Assembly: GCA_021413765.1 (NCBI GenBank)
Contig: JAIOPT010000068.1
Location: forward strand, 1-50,344
Length of the DNA stretch: 50,344 nucleotides
Direction of reading: 5' to 3'
Source of the DNA: Betaproteobacteria bacterium
GTDB taxonomy: Bacteria; Pseudomonadota; Gammaproteobacteria; Burkholderiales; Gallionellaceae
Notes under the pieces: model-generated
Seen by the model: only the letters and a program-made list of their open reading frames with translations
What the model was told of the DNA's origin: nothing
Database searches by the model: none
Part shown: positions 1 through 10,042 of the stretch, piece by piece
How positions within the stretch are numbered: the first letter of the stretch is position 1
How the letters are laid out: the number at the start of each line of letters is the position of its first letter
Translations under genes and position numbers: made by a program

Positions 1-1281
1 ATGATAAGTATCCTCCGTCCATTCCCACACATTACCAAGCATGTCGTACAGACCAAAAGCATTGGGCTGGAAGCTGCCTACCGGGGAAGATGATGCTCCC
101 TCCCACGGAGTGGCAGACCCATCCCACTTGTGACCGCAATCGCTGCAGTTAGCATTATTACGCCCGATATCATTACCCCAGTGGCGGGCGGTTGTCGTGC
201 CGGCGCGGGCGGCATATTCCCATTCCGCTTCAGACGGCAGACGATAGTTCTTTCCGGTTTTCTTGGATAACCATTGGGCGTAGGCTTGAGCATCAAACCA
301 ATTTACACAGGAAACAGGGCGGTTATCAAACTGGCTGTCGCCAGCAAGGTCTTTACGAAAAACAAACTCACCCGAATTGCGGCCAGCACGCTCTTCAACC
401 CAACCGCTTTCGTTGACTGCCCAACATGTTCCTGCGTCATGTTTTGTATCACCCACAAATGCCGCATACTGACTTCGGGTAATTTCGGTTGTGCTTAAGG
501 CAAAGGTCGGTAGAGTGACCCGATGAACAGGACTTTCATCAACGCCGTGCCCAACTTCATTATTTGGCGAACCCATGTCAAAACTTCCTGCAGGGATGAC
601 TATCATTTCTGGGCAGCCTGGGCAATCCTTGAACGTTCCCTTTTTAACCTCAGCCTGTTCAGGTTCGTGTCGTTTACCTGCAGCATTAAGTTGCGCCGCG
701 CCCAATTGAACCTCAACCTTCTTGATCGCACCATCTCCCACACGGACTTCTTGTTCGAATATGCGATCATTCAAAGCATCGACTTTCTTTTGCACCCGCA
801 ACTTCAACGTGCCTTCAGGCACCTGCACGTCCAGCGGACATGCGCCCTTGAGTTTGTCGTCGACGAATATTTCAGCACCAATGTCATCAATTTTACAGGT
901 GACACTCAGCAATGATCCCTTCGCCGCCTCTGTCTGCCCCAGACTCGACTGCGCTGGCTCCTGATGCTTGCCTTCGGCGTTACTTTGCGGAGAACCCAAT
1001 AACACGTCTATCGTCTTGATCACGTTATCGCCCATGCGAATTTCTTGCTCGAATATGCGTGCGCTGGATGCATCAACTTTCTTTTGCACCTTCAAGGTTA
1101 ATTTGCCTTCAGGTACCAGCACGTCCACAGGGCATTCGCCCTTGAATTTGCCATTAACCAACACATCAGCGCCTACGTCATCACCTTTACAGGCTACACT
1201 CAGCGTGGAGTCAGCCGCGTATGCATCAGTGGATGCCGCAAGGGCCATGACTAGTAGGGTTGAAATATAAACTGATTTCAT
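1..1281 (-). CDS. SUMF1/formylglycine-generating-enzyme-like domain protein with signal peptide and two tandem PEGA-like repeats (truncated at window start)
   Basis: Manual minus-strand translation from ATG at 1281 is open to base 1: MKSVYISTLLVMALAASTDAYAADSTLSVACKGDDVGADVLVNGKFKGECPVDVLVPEGKLTLKVQKK...; C-terminal part has typical motifs (MIVIPAGSFDMGSP, VSCVNWFDAQAYAQWLSKKTGKNYRLPSEAEWEYAARAG, NAFGLYDMLGNVWEWTEDTY). Not in the ORF track because it is open at the edge. Confidence 0.9.
   Translation of the reverse strand, partial: MKSVYISTLLVMALAASTDAYAADSTLSVACKGDDVGADVLVNGKFKGECPVDVLVPEGKLTLKVQKKVDASSARIFEQEIRMGDNVIKTIDVLLGSPQSNAEGKHQEPAQSSLGQTEAAKGSLLSVTCKIDDIGAEIFVDDKLKGACPLDVQVPEGTLKLRVQKKVDALNDRIFEQEVRVGDGAIKKVEVQLGAAQLNAAGKRHEPEQAEVKKGTFKDCPGCPEMIVIPAGSFDMGSPNNEVGHGVDESPVHRVTLPTFALSTTEITRSQYAAFVGDTKHDAGTCWAVNESGWVEERAGRNSGEFVFRKDLAGDSQFDNRPVSCVNWFDAQAYAQWLSKKTGKNYRLPSEAEWEYAARAGTTTARHWGNDIGRNNANCSDCGHKWDGSATPWEGASSSPVGSFQPNAFGLYDMLGNVWEWTEDTYH
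721..1210 (-). repeat. Tandem intragenic repeat (about 190 bp units at ~721-912 and ~1015-1208) encoding duplicated PEGA-like domains
   Basis: Both units share near-identical stretches, e.g. 'gactttcttttgcacc', 'gtgccttcaggcacctgcacgtcc' vs 'ttgccttcaggtaccagcacgtcc'; encoded ...VLVNGKFKGECPVDVLVPEGKLTLKVQKKVDASSARIFEQEIRMGD vs ...IFVDDKLKGACPLDVQVPEGTLKLRVQKKVDALNDRIFEQEVRVGD. Confidence 0.85.
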
Positions 1282-1328
1282 GGTTTCTCCGTTTAAATAA
1301 ATGATTGGGGTGGAAATTTTATTCAACT

Positions 1329-1472
1329 TTAAATCTTGACTGCCATTATATATGGGCAGCGTAAAGCGTTAAATTCATCGACGCTGAGACTGGCTTTGTG
1401 CAGAATGGCGCGTAATGTACCACGGGCAAGTTCATTATGGTCAGGAACTACTAATTGAAAAATTGGTTAATA
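1329..1472 (-). pseudogene. Truncated hicA-like mRNA interferase fragment (C-terminal part)
   Basis: Minus-strand reading gives PIFQLVVPDHNELARGTLRAILHKASLSVDEFNALRCPYIMAVKI*, resembling the HicA C-terminus (VPxHxELxxGTLRxILxxAGLSxxEF); an in-frame stop lies immediately upstream so the N-terminus is missing. Confidence 0.55.
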
Positions 1473-1843
1473 CCCAGTGGGATATTTTTTGGCTGCATTG
1501 ATTTTATTTGGAAACAAATGCCTATAGCGATCTGTACCCAGAACCAGATCTTAGATCTATACATTAGAAAAAGCCGTACTGAGGCATATCAAGTGCAGAA
1601 CAACATTAGAATAACTTCCAGCTTACCAAGTGGATATAATGTACATCCGTGATTTCTCAGTTTGAGTATTATGTTATTTTATGATGTGATAGAAATGCTT
1701 GTGCATGGCATAAATGAAGCCTGAATTCTTGACGAATTCTTTATGTTGAATTGCTGGTATTTGAGCCAACCTCGCTCATCGAATAGCTACGAAGATAACA
1801 AACCTTGTTGAAGAACGACGCCACTACTTCCAGATCAAATTAA

Positions 1844-2872
1844 ATGTCAACAATTCTTAACAGCCGCGCACAAATATTGCTTAAGACATTGGTGGATCGC
1901 TATATTAACAATGGTCAGCCGGTGGGTTCGCGCGCGCTACTACAGTTTTCCGGTTTGGAAGTCAGCTCTGCCACTATTCGTAATGTAATGGCCGACCTCG
2001 AAGAAATGGGGTTGGTGAGCAGTCCGCATACTTCCGCTGGGCGCGTACCGACTGCGCGGGGTTATCGTTTGTTTATCGACACATTGATGGTAGTGCAACC
2101 GCTGGACAGCGCGCGTGTGCAGCAACTCGAACACCAATTACAACCGGACAATCCTTCGCGCTTGATAATGCAGGCGTCTAATCTGTTGTCAGAGCTTACC
2201 CATTTTGCCGGTGTTGTCGCCACGCCGAAGCGTGCCGCCATCACAGTGAGCCATGTCGAATTTTTACGCTTATCCAAAAAGAGAGTTCTGCTGATTATTG
2301 TAATGCCAAATAATGAGGTAGAAAACCGCGTATTGCTGACTCATAAGGACTACACCCAATCGCAGCTCACTGAAGCTGGAAATTTTTTAAGCCAGCACTA
2401 TGCTAACTGCTCATTCCAGGATATCCACCAACGCGTGCAGTCCGAGTTACATCAATTGCAGCATGACCTGACATCTCTAATGAGCGCGGCGATGGCAGCA
2501 GGTGATGCGGTAATAGCGCGAAAAAATGAAGATTACGTAATCAGTGGTGAGCGCAATCTTTTGTATATAAACGATCTTTCATCAAATATGCAACAGCTGC
2601 GCGGGCTGTTTACCGTGTTCGAACAGAAAACCGAGCTGCTTCAGTTGCTTGATGCAAGCCGCCATGCACCCGGCGTGCATATTTTTGTGGGTAACGAATC
2701 CGGCTTGCCCGGGTTGGACGAGTGCAGTGTAGTTAGTGCACCGTACACTTCTGACGGACAGGTTGTTGGCACACTGGCGGTGGTCGGTCCCAAGCGCATG
2801 AATTACGAAAAAGTCGTTCCGATCGTGGATATCACCTCCAAGCTACTCAGCAATGCACTGTCGCAATATTAG
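1844..2872 (+). CDS. hrcA: Heat-inducible transcription repressor HrcA
   Basis: MSTILNSRAQILLKTLVDRYINNGQPVGSRAL...SSATIRNVMADLEEMGLVSSPHTSAGRVPTARGYRLFID is characteristic of HrcA. Confidence 0.95.
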   Translation: MSTILNSRAQILLKTLVDRYINNGQPVGSRALLQFSGLEVSSATIRNVMADLEEMGLVSSPHTSAGRVPTARGYRLFIDTLMVVQPLDSARVQQLEHQLQPDNPSRLIMQASNLLSELTHFAGVVATPKRAAITVSHVEFLRLSKKRVLLIIVMPNNEVENRVLLTHKDYTQSQLTEAGNFLSQHYANCSFQDIHQRVQSELHQLQHDLTSLMSAAMAAGDAVIARKNEDYVISGERNLLYINDLSSNMQQLRGLFTVFEQKTELLQLLDASRHAPGVHIFVGNESGLPGLDECSVVSAPYTSDGQVVGTLAVVGPKRMNYEKVVPIVDITSKLLSNALSQY

Positions 2873-2979
2873 TAATATCAAATACCAACATTAAAGGTAT
2901 AGAGAAGTACAGTCCAAAACTTTTTAATGGGTATTCTGTTTGGCTTTTTCTTTGCAGCAAATTTTTTGGATAAATCTTT

Positions 2980-4071
2980 ATGCCTTATCAAACTGAACCC
3001 ACTTACACCCACGGTACACCTGAAAAATGTGCCGTGTTATTGCTTAACCTGGGCACGCCGGATGCTCCCACTGCCCAAGCGGTCAAACCTTACTTGCGTG
3101 AATTTCTGGGCGACCCGCGCGTGGTAGAAATTCCCAGGCTGGTCTGGTGGTTCATTCTGAACGGCATTATCTTGAACACGAGACCAAAAAAATCTGCCGC
3201 CAAATATGCCAGCATTTGGATGCCGGAAGGCTCACCCCTGAAAGTTCATACCGAACGTCAAACTATTTTGTTACAAGGCTATCTGGGAGAACGCACCCAA
3301 GGCATGCCACTGGTGGTGGATTACGCTATGCGTTACGGCAACCCCTCAATTCCCAGCGTGCTTGGCAAACTTAAGGCGCAAAACTGCCAGCGTATCCTGC
3401 TTGTTCCGATGTATCCACAATATGCCGCTAGTGCAACAGGCACCGCATGGGATGTCATTTTTAATGAACTCTCCAAGCAGCGCAATATGCCCGCGCTACG
3501 CACCATTAAGCACTTCCACGATAATCCTGGCTACATTGCGGCCACTGTTCAAAACATCCGCGATTATTGGACGTTGCATGGCCGTCCGGATAAGCTGGTG
3601 ATGAGCTTTCACGGTTTACCACGCTACACGCTGGAAAAGGGAGATCCTTATCATTGCGAATGCCAAAAGAGCGGGCGTCTGATAGCTGAAGCACTGCAAC
3701 TTAATGCAGAACAATACATTGTTTGCTTCCAGTCGCGCTTTGGCCGTTCAGAGTGGATCCAACCGTATACCACTGCCACACTTAAAGAATTAGGCATGAA
3801 AAAAACTAAACGCGTTGATGTAGTCTGTCCTGGATTTGTAGCAGACTGCCTGGAAACGCTGGAAGAGATTGCAATGGAAGGTAAAGATGACTTTAAGCAT
3901 GCGGGCGGCGGCGAGTATCACTACATCCCTTGTCTCAATGAACAGCCAGGCTGGATACATGCATTAACGGATTTGGTGTTGGATAACCTGCACGGATGGC
4001 TGGATAAACCGCAAGCTGCGCAACTGGAACAGAGCCGCTTAAGGGCTCTGGCAATGGGCGCTAAGCGTTAG
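2980..4071 (+). CDS. hemH: Ferrochelatase
   Basis: [35 protein letters not shown]..., [36 protein letters not shown] motifs. Confidence 0.96.
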   Translation: MPYQTEPTYTHGTPEKCAVLLLNLGTPDAPTAQAVKPYLREFLGDPRVVEIPRLVWWFILNGIILNTRPKKSAAKYASIWMPEGSPLKVHTERQTILLQGYLGERTQGMPLVVDYAMRYGNPSIPSVLGKLKAQNCQRILLVPMYPQYAASATGTAWDVIFNELSKQRNMPALRTIKHFHDNPGYIAATVQNIRDYWTLHGRPDKLVMSFHGLPRYTLEKGDPYHCECQKSGRLIAEALQLNAEQYIVCFQSRFGRSEWIQPYTTATLKELGMKKTKRVDVVCPGFVADCLETLEEIAMEGKDDFKHAGGGEYHYIPCLNEQPGWIHALTDLVLDNLHGWLDKPQAAQLEQSRLRALAMGAKR

Positions 4072-4095
4072 CTTGAAAACTAAAGTGCCTTGCCC

Positions 4096-4641
4096 TTATA
4101 TCCGAATAAAATTTTCGCGATAATATTTCATCTCATTGATAGATTCATAAATATCGGCCAGCGCTTCATGCTTACCGTGTTTCTTTATTCCCTGAGCTAC
4201 TTCAGGCTTCCAGCGTTTAGCAAGTTCCTTAAGGGTGCTCACATCCAAATTGCGGTAGTGGAAATAGCTTTCCAGTTGCGGCATCCAGCGTGCAAGAAAG
4301 CGTCGATCTTGGCAGATGGAATTGCCGCACATCGGTGATGTGCGAGCGGGCACATATTCCTTGAGAAATTCCAGCATCTGAGCTTCCACTGTTGCGGCGT
4401 CCAGCGTAGATGCTTTTACCTTGTCGATGAGGCCAGATTTGCCATGGGTGGCTTTATTCCAGCTATCCATGCCATCCAATATGGTATCTGCTTGATGCAC
4501 TACCAAAACCGGTGCTTCAACAATAGTATTCAATTCGCTATCGGTAATAACCAACGCAACTTCAATAATGCAATCAGTTTCAGGAACTAGACCGGTCATT
4601 TCCATGTCTATCCAAATAAGGTAGTTTTGATTTTGTGCCAT
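4096..4641 (-). CDS. orn: Oligoribonuclease
   Basis: [33 protein letters not shown]...; DEDDh exonuclease family, [36 protein letters not shown]. Confidence 0.96.
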   Translation of the reverse strand: MAQNQNYLIWIDMEMTGLVPETDCIIEVALVITDSELNTIVEAPVLVVHQADTILDGMDSWNKATHGKSGLIDKVKASTLDAATVEAQMLEFLKEYVPARTSPMCGNSICQDRRFLARWMPQLESYFHYRNLDVSTLKELAKRWKPEVAQGIKKHGKHEALADIYESINEMKYYRENFIRI

Positions 4642-4809
4642 AATTCACGGTGCTTATTTATTAATAATTATCGGGCAGGTATTGTGCCATATCAACACCA
4701 CAAGCCAATTATTTATAATTAGAAAAACTTAGCTAAAATACGCTACAAAATTTAAAATAAAAAAATAACATCAATTGGTTACAGTATATTTTATAAAATA
4801 AAAAAATAA

Positions 4810-6054
4810 ATGAATCCATTCCAGTTTTCCGCATTATTTATTAGCGCACTGATTTTAACTACGATCGCCCAAATGTGGCTGGCACGACGTCATCTTGCCC
4901 ACATTCAGACGCATCGCGCCGAAGTTCCATCGGATTTTCGCGAACAGATTGACCTCTCGGCACACCAAAAAGCAGCCGATTACACAAGCGCCAAAACGCG
5001 ATTGACTATGCTGAGTGCACCATTCAATGCCCTACTGCTACTCGTATTTACCCTCGGTGGCGGTGTGCAGTGGATCGCAGATTTGTGGTTGACCACTTTT
5101 TCCAATTCATTTATACAAGGCATGGCGGTCATCCTATCGGTGCTGCTTCTTTCATCCCTGTTGGAAATGCCATTCAGCCTATACCGCACATTCGTCATTG
5201 AGGCACGCTACGGCTTCAATAAAATGACGCTGACAATGTATCTGGTCGATGCCGCAAAGGGCTTGTTGCTCGGTGCCATATTCGGCTTGCCATTATTATT
5301 TGGAGTGCTGTGGCTGATGGAACGCATGGGTGCAAATTGGTGGCTGTATGTGTGGGGAGTATGGGTAACGTTCAATCTGCTGCTACTCTTCATTTATCCC
5401 TCTTTCATTGCGCCGCTGTTCAACAAATTCACACCACTACAAGACGAGGCGCTCAAAATGCGTATCAAGGCACTATTACAGAAATGCGGATTCACCGCAC
5501 AGGGGCTGTTCGTTATGGATGGCTCCAAGCGCACCTCGCACGGGAACGCCTACTTTACGGGCTTCGGAAAAACCAAGCGTATTGTGTTTTTCGACACCTT
5601 GCTGGGACGCCTCGCGCCAATAGAAATTGAGGCAGTACTAGCGCATGAGCTGGGACATTTCAAGCGTCGCCATGTTATGAAGCGTATCGTATTCACCTTT
5701 GCCTTGAGCCTGGGATTTTTATGGTTGCTAGCACAATTGATGGAGGCATACTGGTTCTATGACGGACTCGGAGTTACCACTCCATCGACCGCACTGGCGC
5801 TATTACTGTTCTTCATGATATTACCGGTGTTCAGCTTTTTACTGCACCCGCTTATGAGCTACTACTCGCGAAAACATGAATTTGAGGCAGATGCCTATGC
5901 CGCGCAACAAACCAATGCGCATGATTTGGCCAGCGCTCTGGTAAAGATGTACCAAGACAATGCGGCAACACTTACGCCAGATCCATTGTATTCTACGTTT
6001 TACGACTCGCATCCGCCCGCGCTGATGCGTATTGCCAGATTACAAACTTTATAA
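4810..6054 (+). CDS. M48 family (Ste24-type) membrane metalloendopeptidase
   Basis: HEXXH motif in VLAHELGHFKRRH; multiple TM segments; RKHEFEADAYA; SHPPALMRIARL C-terminus. Confidence 0.93.
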   Translation: MNPFQFSALFISALILTTIAQMWLARRHLAHIQTHRAEVPSDFREQIDLSAHQKAADYTSAKTRLTMLSAPFNALLLLVFTLGGGVQWIADLWLTTFSNSFIQGMAVILSVLLLSSLLEMPFSLYRTFVIEARYGFNKMTLTMYLVDAAKGLLLGAIFGLPLLFGVLWLMERMGANWWLYVWGVWVTFNLLLLFIYPSFIAPLFNKFTPLQDEALKMRIKALLQKCGFTAQGLFVMDGSKRTSHGNAYFTGFGKTKRIVFFDTLLGRLAPIEIEAVLAHELGHFKRRHVMKRIVFTFALSLGFLWLLAQLMEAYWFYDGLGVTTPSTALALLLFFMILPVFSFLLHPLMSYYSRKHEFEADAYAAQQTNAHDLASALVKMYQDNAATLTPDPLYSTFYDSHPPALMRIARLQTL

Positions 6055-6065
6055 GGAGCCTAGCC

Positions 6066-6371
6066 ATGAAGAAATTTTTTGCTATATTTTTACTGCTGTG
6101 CGGTACAGCACAAGCCGAGCCCTTTGCCGATGGCCAACCTGAAGCCGGTAAAAAATTGTTCGACAAATACCAATGTAACCGTTGTCACAACGGCAAGATG
6201 GGTGGTGACGGCAATGCCATTTTCACGCGCCCCGACCGCAAGGTGAAGGATCCGCAGCAGCTAGCGGCACAAATTCTAGTATGCGCACGTAATGCGCGCG
6301 TTAATTTGTCTGCCCAGGAAAAACTAGACCTCGCAGCCTATCTCAACAAGAATTTCTATAAGTTCAAGTGA
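6066..6371 (+). CDS. Small periplasmic c-type cytochrome
   Basis: Signal peptide [17 protein letters not shown] and haem motif CNRCH. Confidence 0.85.
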   Translation: MKKFFAIFLLLCGTAQAEPFADGQPEAGKKLFDKYQCNRCHNGKMGGDGNAIFTRPDRKVKDPQQLAAQILVCARNARVNLSAQEKLDLAAYLNKNFYKFK

Positions 6372-6715
6372 GCGTTGTGACAACTTCCTGTGATTTGGCA
6401 AACAAAAAATGTAAACCTTGCGAAGGTGGGTTACAACCGTTATCTCAGGATAAAATCAACATTCTGATAGAGCAGCTGGATGGCTGGGTACAGCGTGATC
6501 ACATCATCGGTAAGGTTTTCGACTTCAAGAACTATTATCAGACTATGGCTTTCGTAAATGCAGTGGCATGGCTTTCACACCGCGAAGATCATCATCCCGA
6601 TATGAACGTAAGCTACAACAAGTGCCAAGTGGAATATTCCACGCATGCCATTAATGGCCTGTCGGAGAATGACTTCATCTGCGCCGCCAAGGTAGACGCC
6701 TTGTTAATGGTTTGA
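6368..6715 (+). CDS. 4a-hydroxytetrahydrobiopterin (pterin-4-alpha-carbinolamine) dehydratase, GTG start
   Basis: [58 protein letters not shown]; overlaps upstream gene by 4 nt. Confidence 0.93.
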   Translation: MSVVTTSCDLANKKCKPCEGGLQPLSQDKINILIEQLDGWVQRDHIIGKVFDFKNYYQTMAFVNAVAWLSHREDHHPDMNVSYNKCQVEYSTHAINGLSENDFICAAKVDALLMV

Positions 6716-7584
6716 ATCCATCAATCCAAGGGCAAGTAGTCGCCGCCTTCAGCCGCCAATATATAATTGAACTGTGTGACGGAGAGTTGCTACCATGTCT
6801 GACACGCGGAAAAAAAAGCGAAGTTGCATGTGGTGACATTGTAGAAATTCAGCGCTTAAGTGATGCGCAAGGGGTGATCGAACGTATCCTGCCGCGCCAG
6901 ACCTTGCTGTATCGTTCTGATGCCTACCGCCAGAAACTTATTGCCGCCAACATTACACAAATTATTGTGGTCGTGGCAAGTAAACCTTCATTCAGCGACG
7001 AACTACTGGCGCGCTGCCTCATCGCCGCACACGATCAGCAACTTGCAACTCTTATTGTGCTGAATAAATGCGATTTACTGGAAGCAGCAATGATTGCGCG
7101 TGCCCAACTGGAACCCTACCGCGCCATTGACTACCGCGTGCTGGAACTGTCTGCCAAAGAGAATGTCTCTCCTCTGCGCCCCTTTCTACAAGGCCATACC
7201 AGCATATTAGTGGGGCAATCCGGCATGGGTAAATCCACCCTCATCAATGCTTTGTTACCGGATGCACAAGCACCCACACGCGAAATATCAACCGCACTGA
7301 ATTCAGGAAAACACACCACCACGCACGCACGCCTCTATCACTTGGATACAGAAAGCCATCTGATAGACTGCCCCGGTGTGCAAGCATTCGGGCTACACCA
7401 TCTGAATTTTGGTGCCATCGAAGCTGGTTTTGTGGAATTCGCAGCCTTCCACGGCCAGTGCCGCTTCAAAAACTGTCGTCACACGCATGAGCCGGGCTGC
7501 GCACTGAAAAAATCAGAGCAAGAAGGAAAGATAGATGCACGGAGACTAAAGCTGTTTCAGGAGATAAGCCAGAGTAGATGTTGA
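6712..7584 (+). CDS. rsgA: Small ribosomal subunit biogenesis GTPase RsgA (TTG start)
   Basis: Circularly permuted GTPase motifs: [33 protein letters not shown], and zinc motif [14 protein letters not shown]. Confidence 0.95.
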   Translation: MNPSIQGQVVAAFSRQYIIELCDGELLPCLTRGKKSEVACGDIVEIQRLSDAQGVIERILPRQTLLYRSDAYRQKLIAANITQIIVVVASKPSFSDELLARCLIAAHDQQLATLIVLNKCDLLEAAMIARAQLEPYRAIDYRVLELSAKENVSPLRPFLQGHTSILVGQSGMGKSTLINALLPDAQAPTREISTALNSGKHTTTHARLYHLDTESHLIDCPGVQAFGLHHLNFGAIEAGFVEFAAFHGQCRFKNCRHTHEPGCALKKSEQEGKIDARRLKLFQEISQSRC

Positions 7585-7648
7585 CCTGCCTCCTTGAATA
7601 AGCAGGTGTATTACATTTATCAAACACGGAACCAATGTTGCGGGTACG

Positions 7649-8587
7649 TCAGGTCCGCACTAACGTTGCCAATCCTAGCAGTAACAACAACACGATCCAG
7701 AATACCAGCGCGCGCCACACCAAACCTATAGCGCTTTGCATGAAGTCCACGTCAGCCGCATCCCCTATTCCTAGTTCGGGACGATCCAGCGGCAAACCGC
7801 CCTGTGAAATTGGCGATCCAAGCCGTACACCTATCGCTCCCGCACCACTGGCCAGCACAATGCCAGCTTCTGGATCAGGCCAATTTTGAGCCTGTGTACG
7901 CCAGCAGTACACTGTGTCTTCAAAATCGCCGACAATAGCAAAGATCGTGGCGGTAAGACGCAGCGGGAGCCATTCTATCCAATGATAAGCTTGTCGTGCA
8001 AACACGCCGAATTCGCTGAGCTCGGCTTCATTCTGGTTATCCCAACGCGTATAGATGAACTGCGCCATACGATACAATATTGCGCCAATTGGCCCAAGTC
8101 CCAGCAGCATTGTAATCACGAACCACGCGATTATTCCGAATACACGACGATGAGAGGCCAGCAGTCCTTCTTCAATAGTGACGCGCGCAACTTCCTCGTA
8201 ACTCAGATCATGACATGGCATTCCACGCCATGTAGAAAGGATACTGTGCGCTCTATCCAAATCGTTGTCACGCAGTGCTTTGTGAATGTCGGTATAGTAA
8301 TGACTGAACTGGCGGAAGCCCATGGTGAGGTACAGTAGCAGCACACAGAATGCCCAGGCGAACGCCGGATGGATAAGGTATGACAACCAATACAGTGCAG
8401 CTGTACCGCATAACGGCAATAAAACCGCAAGTAGCCAAGCAATCTTGCCATGTTTATGTTCGCCAGTGTTTAAGTGACGCTGAAAAAAATTGACATAGCG
8501 TGTCAGCCAAACAAACAAGTACTTGCGCGAAGCAAGTGGATGTAATTGTTCCAGCAACAGGGCGACCATTAGGGAAAACAGGCTCAT
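7649..8587 (-). CDS. CobD/CbiB family (AmpE-like) membrane protein
   Basis: MSLFSLMVALLLEQLHPL...; ARVTIEEGLLASHRRVFGIIAWF...GPIGAILYRMAQFIYTRW; multiple TM segments. Confidence 0.8.
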   Translation of the reverse strand: MSLFSLMVALLLEQLHPLASRKYLFVWLTRYVNFFQRHLNTGEHKHGKIAWLLAVLLPLCGTAALYWLSYLIHPAFAWAFCVLLLYLTMGFRQFSHYYTDIHKALRDNDLDRAHSILSTWRGMPCHDLSYEEVARVTIEEGLLASHRRVFGIIAWFVITMLLGLGPIGAILYRMAQFIYTRWDNQNEAELSEFGVFARQAYHWIEWLPLRLTATIFAIVGDFEDTVYCWRTQAQNWPDPEAGIVLASGAGAIGVRLGSPISQGGLPLDRPELGIGDAADVDFMQSAIGLVWRALVFWIVLLLLLGLATLVRT

Positions 8588-8786
8588 GGCATCTCAGGGT
8601 GCGAAGGCTAAGTTAGTCCGCAAGATACCACACGCTGGCTTATACAACACACCATTAACCCAACCGCTTCAATTATGACGCACTCGTTTGCTGTCATTCG
8701 TTTGCCATGAAACATTTGTTCAGTAGAATGTATGAATCTGCACTGTCACAGTACCAACTCGCATGCGAATTTGTGAAATTTGCAGG

Positions 8787-10040
8787 TTATATAATCATTC
8801 CCGCCGCAACAGTGTTATTAGTCGCCTCATCAATGACGATAAAGCTGCCAGTAAAACGGTTTTTGGTGTAGCTGTCGAATACCAGCGGCTGTTGCACCTT
8901 CATTGCCACGCGAGCAATGTCGTTCATATTGAGCGTGGCGCTACTGTGGTGTTCCAGTGTATTTACATCCACACGATATTCAAGGCGCGCAAACAAACAC
9001 TTCACCACTCGCGTGGTGTGCTTGATAATGTACTTGCGATTCAGGTCAAGCGGCGACTCAGACAGCCAGCACAGCATGGCCTCAAATTCCTTGGAAACTT
9101 GCGGCATAGCGGCAGATTTCACGAACATATCGCCGCGCGAGATATCGATCTCATCCGTCAGGGTTAGCGTGACTGACTGTGGCGCGCAAGCGCGTTGCAA
9201 GTTGCCATCGTAGGTGACAATCTCCTTCACCTTGGTGGTGCGGCCAGAAGGCAGGATAGTAATTTCATCGCCCGCCGCGATAACGCCTGACTCAATACGT
9301 CCCATGTAACCGCGGAAATCGTGATATTCCTGCGTCTGTGGACGGCACACCCATTGCACTGGGTAGCGAAAATCGATAGTGTTGATATCATGGTCAATCA
9401 CCACATTTTCCAGCAGTTCCAGCAGAGGGCTGCCTTGATACCAATTTAAATTTTCGCCGCGCTCCACCACCATGTCGCCATTCAATGCCGACATTGGAAT
9501 GCAAGTCATCTCATGCAGGCCCAGCTGAGCGGCAAATGCACGATACTCTGCGCAAATCGCGTCGAACGTTTCTTTCGAATAACCTACCATATCCATTTTG
9601 TTGACGGCCAGCACAATGTGCGGCACCCCCACCAGGCTGGTGATAAAAGTATGGCGACGTGTTTGTGTCAGCACGCCCTTGCGTGCATCAATTAATATGA
9701 CAGCAAGGTTTGCTGTGCTAGCCGCAGTGACCATGTTGCGCGTGTACTGCTCATGCCCAGGTGTGTCGCCGATGATAAATTTGCGCTTGGGCGTGGCAAA
9801 GTAACGATACGCTACGTCAATGGTAATTCCCTGCTCGCGCTCCGCCTGCAAGCCATCGGTGAGTAGTGATAAATCCACTGCACCCATGCCGCCCCGCCGT
9901 TCGCTGGTTTTGGTAATGGCGGAAAGTTGATCCTCGAAAATGGACTTGGAGTCGTGTAACAAGCGGCCAATTAACGTACTCTTGCCATCGTCAACGCTGC
10001 CAGCAGTGATAAAACGAAGAAGCTGTGTGGTATTGCTCAT
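8787..10040 (-). CDS. cysN: Sulfate adenylyltransferase subunit 1 (CysN)
   Basis: RFITAGSVDDGKSTLIGRLLHDSKSIFEDQL, DTPGHEQYTRNMVTAAST, NKMDMVGY; adjacent to cysD. Confidence 0.97.
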   Translation of the reverse strand: MSNTTQLLRFITAGSVDDGKSTLIGRLLHDSKSIFEDQLSAITKTSERRGGMGAVDLSLLTDGLQAEREQGITIDVAYRYFATPKRKFIIGDTPGHEQYTRNMVTAASTANLAVILIDARKGVLTQTRRHTFITSLVGVPHIVLAVNKMDMVGYSKETFDAICAEYRAFAAQLGLHEMTCIPMSALNGDMVVERGENLNWYQGSPLLELLENVVIDHDINTIDFRYPVQWVCRPQTQEYHDFRGYMGRIESGVIAAGDEITILPSGRTTKVKEIVTYDGNLQRACAPQSVTLTLTDEIDISRGDMFVKSAAMPQVSKEFEAMLCWLSESPLDLNRKYIIKHTTRVVKCLFARLEYRVDVNTLEHHSSATLNMNDIARVAMKVQQPLVFDSYTKNRFTGSFIVIDEATNNTVAAGMII

Positions 10041-10042
10041 AA

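Noticed and set aside
1455-1652. 65-aa plus-strand ORF in the hrcA upstream gap
   Set aside because: No RBS, no recognisable domain; may be degraded sequence rather than a gene.
4751-4808. Direct repeat AAAATAAAAAAATAA (twice, ~40 bp apart) upstream of the M48 gene
   Set aside because: Low-complexity AT-rich promoter region; likely chance.
7584-7607. ACCTGC-N13-GCAGGT inverted repeat between convergent rsgA and CobD/CbiB-like genes
   Set aside because: Short arms and no T-run; at best a weak convergent terminator.
7886-8338. Plus-strand ORF (150 aa) opposite the CobD/CbiB-like gene
   Set aside because: Antisense shadow ORF; the minus-strand gene explains the coding signal.
8763-9167. Plus-strand ORF (134 aa) opposite cysN
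   Set aside because: Antisense shadow of cysN; no RBS or homology.
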